Assembly: GCF_006874625.1 (NCBI RefSeq)
Contig: NZ_CP030034.1
Coordinates: 1,302,001-1,366,000, forward strand
Source: Bdellovibrio sp. NC01
GTDB taxonomy: Bacteria > Bdellovibrionota > Bdellovibrionia > Bdellovibrionales > Bdellovibrionaceae
Length of the DNA stretch: 64,000 bases
Direction of reading: 5' to 3'
Both the position numbers and the translations under genes were made by a program. The number at the start of each line of letters is the position of its first letter. Position 1 is the stretch's first letter. Positions 17,644 to 26,505 of the stretch are shown one piece after another. Below the pieces are notes generated by a model that saw only the letters and a program-made list of their open reading frames with translations, was not told the origin of the DNA and did not search any database.

Positions 17644-18558
17644 TTAGCGAAGCGCTTTTGCCGTCAAATCGAACAGAACTTTCTTTGTAAGCGGATATTC
17701 GCGAGTACCCATGACGTACGTATCAACACCACGAAGCGTTTCGCGGTGGTTGGCCCAGGCGTAGTTATCAAGGCCGATGATGCGTGAATCGTTGGCAGCA
17801 AAATCAAAGTGCATTTGCATGCGCTTTGCCATGATCACATCACGATCAGCAGGCGAAAACTGCTGCAAGAACTCATCTGTACCATCAGGCACAAGGACGA
17901 TCGGTTTATCAGTCACGCGTTTTAAACGCTCGACCGAATCTACAACTTGGGTTTTGAAATCCACATCGTCAAAAGACGGATCGCGACGCAGGTACCAGTC
18001 AAAACCAACCCACGTTAAACCGTCCGGAATACCACGCTCGCCCGGCAAGCCACAGCGTTTGTCCAATTCCGCAGAGCTATCAAAGCACAGATAATTCCAA
18101 ACGATGTAAGTGGGAATGCCCGGAAAACGTTTGTTCAGCGCTTTGATCACAAGATTCAAAGACGTGCGCGTGATGCCCCAGCCGTTTGGTTCGTCAGCGA
18201 TATAAAAAGCCAAAATAGTTTTCTCATAACCATCGATATACTTCGTGCCTAAGAGTTCAATAGTCTGTTCGTAATTAGGCAATAAACTGCCATCTTCGAA
18301 ATTAAAAAGTTCGTCAGCTAAATCGAAAATCACTTGTTGCGGTTGTAAAGAATCGCGCACAGAACCAAAGTATTCCGGTCCCAAGTGCACAGTCGTTAAG
18401 CCTTCAAAAACTTCATGCAAATAATTTTGATCGGGGTGAGTCGTGCCCGGTTGCAAGTACGTCGCAACAAATTTCAGGTGATCGTTTTTTGCGAATGACA
18501 GTGACGAAGCAAGCACGACAATCACTGCGATAAGAACCTGGTGAAGTCCCAATTTCAT
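17644..18558 (-). CDS. Exported TIM-barrel, glycoside hydrolase-like protein
   Basis: The start is the ATG at 18558, behind TTGGAG; it gives a clean signal peptide (residues 1-24) and a 304-aa product. The mature sequence alternates helices and strands as in a (beta/alpha)8 barrel. AFYIADEPNGWG near residue 115 looks like the strand-4 acid/base region of GH-A clan enzymes, TYIVWNYLCF and LTWVGFDWYLRRD like later strands, and IGLDNYAW like the last strand. A second catalytic Glu is not obvious, so an inactive or different chemistry is possible. The enzyme class is inferred from pattern only. Confidence 0.6.
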   Translation of the reverse strand: MKLGLHQVLIAVIVVLASSLSFAKNDHLKFVATYLQPGTTHPDQNYLHEVFEGLTTVHLGPEYFGSVRDSLQPQQVIFDLADELFNFEDGSLLPNYEQTIELLGTKYIDGYEKTILAFYIADEPNGWGITRTSLNLVIKALNKRFPGIPTYIVWNYLCFDSSAELDKRCGLPGERGIPDGLTWVGFDWYLRRDPSFDDVDFKTQVVDSVERLKRVTDKPIVLVPDGTDEFLQQFSPADRDVIMAKRMQMHFDFAANDSRIIGLDNYAWANHRETLRGVDTYVMGTREYPLTKKVLFDLTAKALR

Positions 18559-18658
18559 AAAACGCTCCAAGGTTAAAGGAGGCTGAAATATAGTAGGCAC
18601 ACACAGCAGTTTCAATAAAAACCGTGAATGGGTCGTTCTAGGAACGCTGATAAGGGAT

Positions 18659-19543
18659 TTAGAGCAGGTTCGGGTAATATTTTTTCATCAGTGCGCGCCG
18701 AGGGTCACCTAAGCGTTGGCGATCTTCTTTGGTCAGCCACTTATCGACACCGTCTGAAATGTGCTCAAGAAGTTCTTTATTGTTTAGAACTTTGTCCACA
18801 TCGGCGATAATTTTCTTTCCCCATGGACTTTTCGGACACGCGACGACGACATTCGTGAACGGGCGATTGTCAGTCAAAGGAATATGAATCACTGAATCCT
18901 GAATATCGAGCAGTTTGTTATAATAGACCGCTTCAAACGGATATCCCAGGGTGTATTGAATACGATCGCTCGCGATCATCTGGTGCACTCGCAAGCTTGT
19001 AGTGATCGTCACGATTTTTGGATTCTTCAAATAATTGTTCTTAATAAGAACGTCATCAATGCCTTCGCCGTACAAGCGACCTACACCTAATTTCCAATTT
19101 GGTTTTTGATCTAAAAATTTTTGTAAAGAGTAGGGTTGAAGATTTCTAATATCTTTTAAGCGGCTTTCTCTAAGCAGGACACCATTTGAAGGAATCACGG
19201 TGAACGGTTTCGAGAAATAAAATACCTTCGCCCACTCTGCGGTATCAAGCCAACCGGCATTGCAAACTTCAGCTTTACGTTCTGCTTCTTTTAAAACGCG
19301 TGGAACAGTGCCATCGGTTCTGTTATGCTGATATTTCGGTAAAGCTTTTTGCACAAGGGCTTCAACGTTGTCGAGCAATCCCAAACCTTTAAACGGGCCC
19401 GAGTTAATAAAAATCGGAGGATCATCCCAGCGAATCCAAGTGATGACCGGACGAGATTTTGTGTTATCAGCTGCATGCCCCTCAGCGGAATAGAACGCCA
19501 TTGAAAAAAATAAGATGCAGCAAGCATGCACAACGAACTTCAT
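18659..19543 (-). CDS. Periplasmic solute-binding-like protein (TIGR02285-type)
   Basis: This 294-aa exported protein has a signal peptide of about 24 residues and a type 2 periplasmic-binding fold, as in SBP_bac_3 relatives. It has the ITWIRWDDPPIFI opening, FYFSKPFTVIPSNGVLL in lobe 1, a hinge (GVGRLYGEGID) and a return segment (RIQYTLGYPFEAVYY). No permease or ATPase is adjacent, so it is more likely an orphan sensor or scavenger than part of a transporter. The family name is from memory of similar deltaproteobacterial proteins. Confidence 0.7.
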   Translation of the reverse strand: MKFVVHACCILFFSMAFYSAEGHAADNTKSRPVITWIRWDDPPIFINSGPFKGLGLLDNVEALVQKALPKYQHNRTDGTVPRVLKEAERKAEVCNAGWLDTAEWAKVFYFSKPFTVIPSNGVLLRESRLKDIRNLQPYSLQKFLDQKPNWKLGVGRLYGEGIDDVLIKNNYLKNPKIVTITTSLRVHQMIASDRIQYTLGYPFEAVYYNKLLDIQDSVIHIPLTDNRPFTNVVVACPKSPWGKKIIADVDKVLNNKELLEHISDGVDKWLTKEDRQRLGDPRRALMKKYYPNLL

Positions 19544-19785
19544 CGCTCTAACCTAATTGTTCGAAATCACATTGGCTAGATTTTTATTTCGCAAATGAAC
19601 TCAGTCCGCATTGCCCACGCTCTAATTTGTTGCTGATTCTCAGAATTCGTAGACAGTATTGCGCAAGATTTCTGCTTTTAGGCAACAGCCACATTCTTTG
19701 TTCGAGATTTTCAAAATTAACGAATCAAATACTTTGGACAAAAGTCGATGCGACTTCAAAACAACCAAATTGAAAGGACTCGAAA

Positions 19786-21069
19786 ATGAGACGTCATTGG
19801 ATGCAAGGTATTTTATCGTCAGCAGTTTTGGTAGCGGGTGTGGCTCACGCACAAGCACCTATCACTTACCAGGAATACGGTTACACGCCATTGGCAGCCG
19901 CCGATGCGCAACCTGCTTTTGAAGGCATTGGGAAAATCACAGACGTTACACGCAAAACCGGCGGGGCTCTTTATCAATTAGATCTGTCGAAACCCTTGCC
20001 GCTGTCTTCGCTGAAGGCTAAAGCAAAACTAGGTAAAGCGAAAATTTTAAGCGTCAACCTTGTCACTGATAAGAGTGAACGCATTCCTGTAAAAGCATTA
20101 ACGAACGTGGTCCTTGCTGATGCGGATGCAAATCCCGTCGTGTCAGAAAATATCAGCGTGCAATCAAATATCGTTGCGATTGAAATTCAAGCTGAAGCGA
20201 TGGGCGGCAGTGCCAATATCGACATCATCGCCGTTTCAAGTAAAGAGATTCCACAACTAGCTTTGCATGAAGAGTTTTCGTGCAGCAAAAAATTTGATGC
20301 CTTGTTGAAAGAGAAATTGGATGTCGTTCAAACATGGGCCGCGCGCGCAGAACAAAGTGCGCCAGGTTCTTGGCAGGAAAAATACGCAAGCAAAGAGTTC
20401 TCGAAATACGTTGCTGATTTCGTGACGACTTTGAAAGCAGATAAATCAGCCGTCGCGTCAACGGACTACACATTGACACTTTTGAACTTCTTTACAGAAC
20501 GTCAAAATGCAAGCCGAGCGGACAGTGCAGCTGACATTGGTTACAAAACAATGGCGACTGAAACTTTTGAAGTATTCTTGGCATCTTTCCAGGCGGAACA
20601 AACGTGCCGTGTGGTCACAAGTGATGCTTTGATCACGATTGCTCTGGATTTCCAAAAACGCCAAGAGGCGAATAAACCAGACAGCCGCGCACGCAAAATG
20701 TATGAAATGATGATCACGAAAATCGGTAAGTTGATTCCAAATCAATATCGTAAAGAGTTGGCGACTAAAAATCTTTCATTCCGTCAAGCTGACAATGAAG
20801 GCTACAAAAACTATAAGTTGTTCAACACAAGCAAGCCTGAAAGCTTCTTGAAGCCAACTTATCAAGAAATGAGTTCAAATGCGTATGCACTTGCTGAACA
20901 GGCGCTAGCTCGTGAAGTAAAAGCATTGGACAACGAGCAAACTTATCAGCTGATCGTTGAATACCAAGCGAAGTACAACGATGCTGCGAACTATCCGCAA
21001 GATGTGATGATGAGATATTTGACTGTACTTTCTGAGCACAGCTACTTCCTAAATAGCCAGCAGAAATAG
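19786..21069 (+). CDS. Large exported protein of unknown function
   Basis: This 427-aa protein starts behind AAAGGACTCG with a signal peptide (ILSSAVLVAGVAHA). Residues ~25-150 form a beta-rich domain (FEGIGKITDVTRK, AKILSVNLVTDKS, NIVAIEIQAEAMGG) that resembles a jelly-roll/discoidin-like binding sheet. The rest is helical (HEEFSCSKKFDALLKEKL to the end), with two cysteines likely bridged (FSCSKK, QTCRVV). It suggests a periplasmic or surface binding protein, but no family is recognised. A long inverted repeat follows. Confidence 0.68.
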   Translation: MRRHWMQGILSSAVLVAGVAHAQAPITYQEYGYTPLAAADAQPAFEGIGKITDVTRKTGGALYQLDLSKPLPLSSLKAKAKLGKAKILSVNLVTDKSERIPVKALTNVVLADADANPVVSENISVQSNIVAIEIQAEAMGGSANIDIIAVSSKEIPQLALHEEFSCSKKFDALLKEKLDVVQTWAARAEQSAPGSWQEKYASKEFSKYVADFVTTLKADKSAVASTDYTLTLLNFFTERQNASRADSAADIGYKTMATETFEVFLASFQAEQTCRVVTSDALITIALDFQKRQEANKPDSRARKMYEMMITKIGKLIPNQYRKELATKNLSFRQADNEGYKNYKLFNTSKPESFLKPTYQEMSSNAYALAEQALAREVKALDNEQTYQLIVEYQAKYNDAANYPQDVMMRYLTVLSEHSYFLNSQQK

Positions 21070-21090
21070 ATAGTTAGCAATACATCTAAA

Positions 21091-21130
21091 CTCAGGACCC
21101 GTGACTAATTAATCACGGGTCCTGTATTAA
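21091..21130 (+). terminator. Long inverted repeat, probable terminator
   Basis: A perfect 12-bp stem (CAGGACCCGTGA 21093-21104, TCACGGGTCCTG 21113-21124) with an 8-nt loop lies 24 bp behind the stop. The tail (TATTAAAG) is T-poor, so termination may be weak or the hairpin may stabilise the mRNA end. Confidence 0.6.
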
Positions 21131-21283
21131 AGTTCGACATAAAAACCACACTTCTAAATAAACAAAAATAACTCTCGAAAAATACAAGCCTATCAACGAG
21201 TCATTTTGAAGAAATTCTGATTCTCCTATCGTGTTTCTGAAAAAATTGACCGAAAATATGTGAGTAGAAACGGGAGTTCAGGA

Positions 21284-21415
21284 ATGAAAAAAACACGAAT
21301 CAAGGGTTTTTTAGGAATCTCAGTGTTGTATCTTGTTGTGTGTTTGTTCTATTCAAACTGCGCGATGCGCGAAGAGCCCACAGCAACTGGTTCACTGACG
21401 ACGTTAGGGAAGTGA
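21284..21415 (+). CDS. 43-aa putative small lipoprotein
   Basis: The ATG follows GGGAGTTCAGGA, a good ribosome site. The product begins with KKTRIKG, then a hydrophobic run (FLGISVLYLVVCLFY), then SNC at residue ~25 and a short polar tail of 18 residues. This is the build of very small bacterial lipoproteins such as entericidin-like peptides, though the residues before Cys (YSN) are not an ideal lipobox. The last 12 bases overlap the 3' end of the opposite gene. No terminator lies between them. Confidence 0.6.
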   Translation: MKKTRIKGFLGISVLYLVVCLFYSNCAMREEPTATGSLTTLGK

Positions 21416-22446
21416 TTCCCAAACGTACATGACATCAACGTAGTCCTTGCCATTGATAGGCCCGATCTTTTCTTTACCACTTAGTTTTGCACCACTTGAT
21501 TCATAAAACTTCGCCGTAAGATTATCTTTCAACATCCAACAGTAAGCTTTATTGAAGCCTTTGCGTTTGATGGCTTCAAAACCAGCCAGCAACAAATGCA
21601 AGCCGATCTTTTTACCTTTGAATTTCTGCAAAAGGTAAATCGCTTGCACCTCTGCCCATTCCGGCATGTCTTCATCACGCCCAGGGGCATTCACGGAAAT
21701 AAATCCGACAATCCCGTGCTTGCTTTCTGCCACATAGACATTTTCAGGATGAGTCGGGATGTATTCTTCCCAGTGATCTTTGCGACGCTTAAAAGAGAAA
21801 TGCAGGTCATCTAAAAAATCTTGATCCAATTGTCCCGCATAAGCTTCACGCCAAGAATTTAAATGGGCATTTGCAATTCCGGCAGCGTCGCTGACAACGG
21901 CACGGCGAATTTTTACGCCGTCAATTTCGATTAAAATTTCCGGCGCAGTCAGTGGGTGAGTATGTAAGTTTTCCGTATACCATTTAATCGCACGCTCATA
22001 ACCGTCATAAGATTTTTCGGGCATGTCTAAAGTTGACTGCAATAAGATCTCGACAGCTTTTAACTCTTTGCCCAGCGAATGGAGTGTGAAAGCATAGAAG
22101 ACTTTCAGCGCCGGGTAGTGCGGAAAGTGGGAAATACCTTCGCGCAAGATTTTTTCTGAATCTGAAAATTTAAAATTATTGCGAAGTGTGCTGCCAAAGC
22201 CCACGAAAAATCCCGGCTGCTCGTGAGCGGCCAATTTGTTCCAGCCCAAGTGATACGTCTTCCAATAGCAGGCTCTGCTTCTTTTTCGAACCCGCAGAAG
22301 TCGTAACAGCCGGCCAGGTCATACCACGCAACGGCGTCGTCGGGATGAGTGTTTAAGTAGTCATGAAGTAAAGGAATGCACTGCTTGCGATCGGCTTCTG
22401 ATTTTGAATCTTTAAGTTTTTCAATAAGAGCTTTTTGATCGTCCAT
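21404..22446 (-). pseudogene. TPR-GNAT fusion gene split by a one-base frameshift
   Basis: The reading frame from the ATG at 22446 (behind AAAGGACG) encodes a tetratricopeptide-like start (LLHDYLNTHPDDAVAWYDLA, FCGFEKEAEPA). It then runs into nonsense near 22268. A second frame continues the same domain (YWKTYHLGWNKLAAHEQPGF, then GLG-type TPR helices) and ends in a GNAT acetyltransferase domain (VKIRRAVVSDAAGIANAHLNSW; EVQAIYLLQKFKGKKIGLHLL; FYESSGAKL). Adding one base after GAGCCTGC would restore EPAYWKTYHLGW and a single protein of about 347 aa. Either a recent deletion or a read error explains this; the C-terminal GNAT may still be made from the TTG at 22249. Confidence 0.75.
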
Positions 22447-22652
22447 AAATGCGTCCTTTGCTACAAGCCAAAATCTTATTTCACTCTTGAATATCTTCAA
22501 GGACTATTCTTGCTAAAACTCAAAGAAGAATTGCATGGCAGATAGAACAGCTAAGATTGTTAACATTTCCCGGACCTGAAATTCTCTTAGCCATTCAAAA
22601 ATGTTCGCTGAAATGTACAGTGGGGGAGAAACCTAAAGAGGAGGATGCACCC

Positions 22653-23030
22653 ATGCAACCACAAAGCAATGTTCTAGAGGTCGGTAAAAAATTAGTCGAC
22701 TATTGTAAGCGCAACCAGCCGTTAAAGGCCGTTGATGAATTGTATTCCGAGCAAATCGAAAGCCAAGAAGCCATGGAAACGCCAGGAATGCCTGCCAATG
22801 TTCGTGGCCTGGAAGCGATCCGGAAGAAAAACAAACAATGGGAAGAGACGATGGAAGTTCATTCATCACAAGTCGATGGCCCATTCCCATTAGGTGATCG
22901 ATTTGCCGTGCACTTTAAGTACGATACGACTGATAAAAAAACCAATCAGCGTTGGCAGATGGAAGAGGTCGGTCTTTATACCGTGAAAGACGGGAAAATT
23001 ATCAAGGAAGAATTCTTCTACACAATGTAG
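22653..23030 (+). CDS. SnoaL-like (NTF2-fold) protein
   Basis: This 125-aa protein starts at the ATG 8 nt behind GAGGAGG. It contains the SnoaL pattern: KKLVDYCKRNQPLKAVDELYS, then NVRGLEAIRKKNKQWEETMEVH, and a curved-sheet end with EEVGLYTVKDGKIIKEEFFY. Family members are small-molecule-binding or isomerase-like proteins of the cytoplasm. It is distinct from the NTF2-like protein at 14227, with little similarity by eye. Confidence 0.82.
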   Translation: MQPQSNVLEVGKKLVDYCKRNQPLKAVDELYSEQIESQEAMETPGMPANVRGLEAIRKKNKQWEETMEVHSSQVDGPFPLGDRFAVHFKYDTTDKKTNQRWQMEEVGLYTVKDGKIIKEEFFYTM

Positions 23031-23035
23031 AAATA

Positions 23036-23068
23036 AAAAAGGCTCAAGTCACTTGAGCCTTTTCTTTT
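23036..23068. terminator. Bidirectional intrinsic terminator
   Basis: AAAAGGCTCAAGT pairs with ACTTGAGCCTTTT around a tiny loop. It is flanked by A and T runs and lies between convergent genes. Confidence 0.88.
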
Positions 23069-23741
23069 AACTTTTTGATTTAATCCATTTGCGATATTCC
23101 GCATTCAGATCTTTAAGATTGCAGTAAGTATCCAGGTAGCTATCCATTTTTCGACCGACACTTAAACGCAATAAATTTCTAAGATCGCATTTCGCCGCAA
23201 TCATCTCTGCCAATGCTTGCGAGGCTTCGTAATGATAGCGCAAGTAATCGTCATCGCCACTGAACGGATGGGTTAATTCGCGAACATCGTCGGGAAAAGG
23301 TCTTGATGCCAACCATTTATAATTCACGCTGCCATTTTTAGCGACGTAATTTGCAAGGCCTTCTTCAAGCCATTTCGGAATGGCGTCTTTATATTTTTGG
23401 TAAGAGATAACATGGACAAGTTCATGACCAAAGATGCGATCGAAGTTTTCTTCAGTCACTCTAGGGCCGACAAGGATTTTATTTTCACTGCGACGGGAAA
23501 CCGCCAAAACTTTAGGGCCCAGCTTGTGCGCATTTTCGAAACTTGCTGGATCTTTGTACCACACAACAGTGACGCGGTGGATGTCCCACTCCATAAACGA
23601 TTGAATACGTTCTGTGGTGCGATCGATTTTGCCTTTCGTCACCCATTTCGGGACATCGGCTGAATAAGTGGAATTGGTTTGCAGCTCCGCCGCGAATGTC
23701 GGGCTTAATAGTGACAGAACCACTAAGATTTTAAACATCAT
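23067..23741 (-). CDS. Exported zinc metallopeptidase-like protein (peptidase MA type)
   Basis: This 224-aa protein has a signal peptide (residues 1-18). The zinc motif HELVH (106-110) is followed 16 residues later by WLEEGLANY, the gluzincin glutamate helix seen in peptidase MA-like proteins. No fused TPR or membrane segment is present. Two ATGs are adjacent at the start; the second (23738) has slightly better spacing from AAGGAG. The predicted site is the periplasm or outside the cell, and substrate proteins are unknown. Confidence 0.82.
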   Translation of the reverse strand: MMFKILVVLSLLSPTFAAELQTNSTYSADVPKWVTKGKIDRTTERIQSFMEWDIHRVTVVWYKDPASFENAHKLGPKVLAVSRRSENKILVGPRVTEENFDRIFGHELVHVISYQKYKDAIPKWLEEGLANYVAKNGSVNYKWLASRPFPDDVRELTHPFSGDDDYLRYHYEASQALAEMIAAKCDLRNLLRLSVGRKMDSYLDTYCNLKDLNAEYRKWIKSKS

Positions 23742-23755
23742 CGACTCCTTGATGA

Positions 23756-24595
23756 TTATTTTTTCTTCTGTGTTTTTTTGCGTGCGACGACTTTCTTTTT
23801 AGCAGCTTTCTTGAGCGTCTTCTTTTTGGCGCCTGCTTTTTTATCCGGGGCCAAAGATTTGACGAACTGACGTGCTGCTAATTTGTCGTCCTCTGAAATA
23901 AGATTCCATTCTTTGTTTTGTAATGCACCAATTAATGCATAGGCGAAGATCGAATGACGATTCTTTGGATTTACTTTAACAAGCTTTACCATCGCTTTTT
24001 GCCAGCCCATGTCGATAAATTTGGGTGCCGTCTTAATGCCGGCTTTAATAAATTCAAGCTCAGCGACGGGGCCTAGGTTTTTTAAATCCGAAATCTTTTG
24101 TGCTCGATTTAGTGCTACCGACGCTGGTTCATCAGAAAACATACGGGGTGTGCGGGTGTCGATTTTTTCATTAACGGCTACTGACTTTTTAGAAGTGCCA
24201 GCGCTCGTTTTTTTGCCGCGAGCTTTGGGAATGCTGCCCCAATAGCTATTGGGACGGGTTGCTTGTTCGACAACCTCTGTGACCAATTCATCGAAGCCTT
24301 CAGTGTCGACTGGGATATACAACCACTTAGGTAAAATAGGATGTGAAACTAAGAAGGGGAAGCGCGCCAGCGCCTTGTCTTGCAGTTCACGCTCGACCGG
24401 GAACATGCAGCCATCCCAAAGTTCAAATTCGTATTGTTGACCTTGGTAAGAGCGGCTGCCGGGACTTTCAAAAATAAGCAGAACAATTTTTTCGCCAATG
24501 TAGTAAGCAAAGCCACCGAACATCGCTTTACGACGATATTGCTCTTCGGGAAGAAGACTTTCGACCCATTTGAGTTGTTGGGGTTCTTTTGCCAT
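23756..24595 (-). CDS. TfoX N- and C-domain protein with lysine-rich tail
   Basis: The 279-aa protein carries a TfoX N-terminal-like domain (EEQYRRKAMFGGFAYYIGEK, residues ~17-110). A linker and a TfoX C-terminal-like helical domain follow (ISDLKNLGPVAELEFIKAGI, DMGWQKAMVKLVKV, residues ~168-245). It ends in a histone H1-like tail of Lys and Ala (KKTLKKAAKKKVVARKK). TfoX proteins regulate competence in gammaproteobacteria; in other bacteria the role is open. The basic tail suggests DNA binding. The gene is 14 bp downstream of the metallopeptidase gene start region in the same direction. Confidence 0.78.
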   Translation of the reverse strand: MAKEPQQLKWVESLLPEEQYRRKAMFGGFAYYIGEKIVLLIFESPGSRSYQGQQYEFELWDGCMFPVERELQDKALARFPFLVSHPILPKWLYIPVDTEGFDELVTEVVEQATRPNSYWGSIPKARGKKTSAGTSKKSVAVNEKIDTRTPRMFSDEPASVALNRAQKISDLKNLGPVAELEFIKAGIKTAPKFIDMGWQKAMVKLVKVNPKNRHSIFAYALIGALQNKEWNLISEDDKLAARQFVKSLAPDKKAGAKKKTLKKAAKKKVVARKKTQKKK

Positions 24596-24616
24596 GACAA
24601 AACCTTTTAGAACAAA

Positions 24617-25405
24617 TTAGAACTTCATCTTAAAGCTGAAGCCAAGTTTCAGCGGTAAGATCGTGTCGGACTTATTTGTAGGACACGTCCCATTAGTAGG
24701 GCATAAATCCTTGGGCATAAACAAGTCAACTTCGAAGCTTTTATTCGTGATGTCTTTGATTGAATTATTAAGACCCTCAAGAATATTTAATGATGATAAG
24801 GCTGTTGATTCTTCGCCACCAGGTTTTTCCGAAGTATGTCTGATACGAATACGGCGCACCATTCTTTCAGCCATCGCCTTTTGTTGCGGTGACAACGACG
24901 CTGGCAATTTTTTAAAAATGAAAGAGATCGCAATATTTGGCATGTGATAGTCTTCAAGCAAACTTAAATCTGACAAACGCAAGTGCGCAACCGAACGTTC
25001 TTTCTTTAAGGCTACACGCAGTTTGTTGTCAGAGTCGCGAGCATCGGGAAGCAAAAACAAAACGCCGCCGTCAGTATTCGACACAAAACCTGCCGGATGC
25101 GACATAATATTTCTTGGTGCTTTCCGAGACATATCAATCTCGGCCATGAATTCCCATTCGTCCACCGCTGTTGTCACAACGATCACGCTCAATGGATTGT
25201 ACGAGTCGCTCTTACAGATGTCTTCCTTGTAGGTCGGTTCAAGAATTTTAAGATAAGTCTTAGTGCTTTCGCAGGCGGCGTGATCCCGCGTATCGACGGC
25301 TAACATGATCCCGCGCGAGAAGGATTGATCGTCGGCAGTCTTTGCAAACAATGCCGACGTAGAACTCATAATCGCACCAAAAATAATGAGAGCTTTAATC
25401 TTCAT
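24617..25405 (-). CDS. Exported protein of unknown function
   Basis: The ATG preceded by AGGAGG-like sequence on the minus strand (near 25405) gives a signal peptide (MKIKALIIFGAIMSSTSALFA) and a 262-aa product; an upstream TTG is less likely. The mature part has cysteines at AACES, DICKS and a CPTNGTCPT pair. It ends in alternating hydrophobic residues and a final Phe (PLKLGFSFKMKF), compatible with an outer-membrane barrel strand. The family is not recognised. Confidence 0.65.
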   Translation of the reverse strand: MKIKALIIFGAIMSSTSALFAKTADDQSFSRGIMLAVDTRDHAACESTKTYLKILEPTYKEDICKSDSYNPLSVIVVTTAVDEWEFMAEIDMSRKAPRNIMSHPAGFVSNTDGGVLFLLPDARDSDNKLRVALKKERSVAHLRLSDLSLLEDYHMPNIAISFIFKKLPASLSPQQKAMAERMVRRIRIRHTSEKPGGEESTALSSLNILEGLNNSIKDITNKSFEVDLFMPKDLCPTNGTCPTNKSDTILPLKLGFSFKMKF

Positions 25406-25516
25406 AAGGAGGTTGTAACACATTCCTTTGGCCTTCAAAGAAGACAAGAACGTGCCTCATAAACTTTTCTGAGGCCGTCCACTCTTTAGACAGTTAAAAT
25501 TTGAATGAAAACAGAG

Positions 25517-26377
25517 CTATGCGGCTTTATCGCGCAATAGACCTTCACAGCGATTTATAATCGTCGCCTTGATGTTTTCCTTGTGTTTAAGGAACTCTGG
25601 GTCCTTGGTTGTTTGGACGATGTTATAAAGCCTAATCGTGCGCTCTAAATCAATAAGGCGCTGCTTTTGTGGCCCCCGTGACAGAGGGAACTTAGGCAGC
25701 TGCGTATTTGCATCTAAGGCTTTTAAAATACCGATGGTCCAATCGATTTCTGTCTGAGTCAGGTAAATCGTCGGCATAAAAGCGGGACGACGATCCTGCT
25801 GTTGCAGTTCTTCGCTTTTTAGCTGAGCTTGCAGCCATTCCAGCTCTCTTAAAATCTTTTGAAATTCGGAATCGTATTTGCGACCGAAAAGATTAAAGAC
25901 GATCTTTTTCCAAGCATCACAGAAATCTTCAAACTTAATATCTTTGGCTTTTTCAAACAGGGGAGGATTGGTGATATAGCGCAAAGTCTTCACCAACACG
26001 TCCTCTGAAATCACCAGGCAATCGGTTTTTTGAGCCACTCGCATCAGATGATGAGCCCAATTCGCTAGATTCAAAAGCGAACGATTGTCGACAACGGCAT
26101 TGCGGAAATTCAATTCGAAATCTTCAAACAGATGCGTATGCAATGGCGCATTCAAGAAAACATCGACATGACTTTTTCTTCTTTCTACTTTTGGCAGGGC
26201 GAAGAATTCGTTCAGATGCTTCTGGAATTTTTCAAAGCTATCCTGCCACAGATTTTCATTCTGGCAGACCTTGTATAGCTGAAACGCTTTGGCCGGTGTT
26301 GGCTCCGCCTCGTCCAGTAAGGCGTTGATTCTTTGTTCTAATGTCCTAGGAAAAGAATGCCACAACTCTTTAATCAT
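25517..26377 (-). CDS. Helical cytoplasmic protein of unknown function
   Basis: This 286-aa protein has no signal peptide or membrane segment. The sequence is mostly amphipathic helix, with many Leu, Glu, Lys and Trp (KELWHSFPRTLEQRINALL; FEDFCDAWKKIVFNLFGRK). The C-terminal part is basic (RGPQKQRLIDLERTIRLYN). No motif is recognised. It stands alone, divergent from the DUF72 gene. Confidence 0.65.
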   Translation of the reverse strand: MIKELWHSFPRTLEQRINALLDEAEPTPAKAFQLYKVCQNENLWQDSFEKFQKHLNEFFALPKVERRKSHVDVFLNAPLHTHLFEDFELNFRNAVVDNRSLLNLANWAHHLMRVAQKTDCLVISEDVLVKTLRYITNPPLFEKAKDIKFEDFCDAWKKIVFNLFGRKYDSEFQKILRELEWLQAQLKSEELQQQDRRPAFMPTIYLTQTEIDWTIGILKALDANTQLPKFPLSRGPQKQRLIDLERTIRLYNIVQTTKDPEFLKHKENIKATIINRCEGLLRDKAA

Positions 26378-26505
26378 TCATTTATAGTACCATGGGCTAG
26401 GTGTAAAAAACGAACTTCGATTTTTCGTCAAAATTGTAGACAGTCCCTAGCAAAAGACAAATTGTGATGGGCATCAGCTCTTTTTATTCTATGAAAGAGG
26501 TGACG

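Noticed and set aside
22255-22280. Programmed -1 frameshift in the TPR-GNAT gene
   Set aside because: No X XXY YYZ slippery heptamer and no following pseudoknot are visible; a deletion or read error is simpler.
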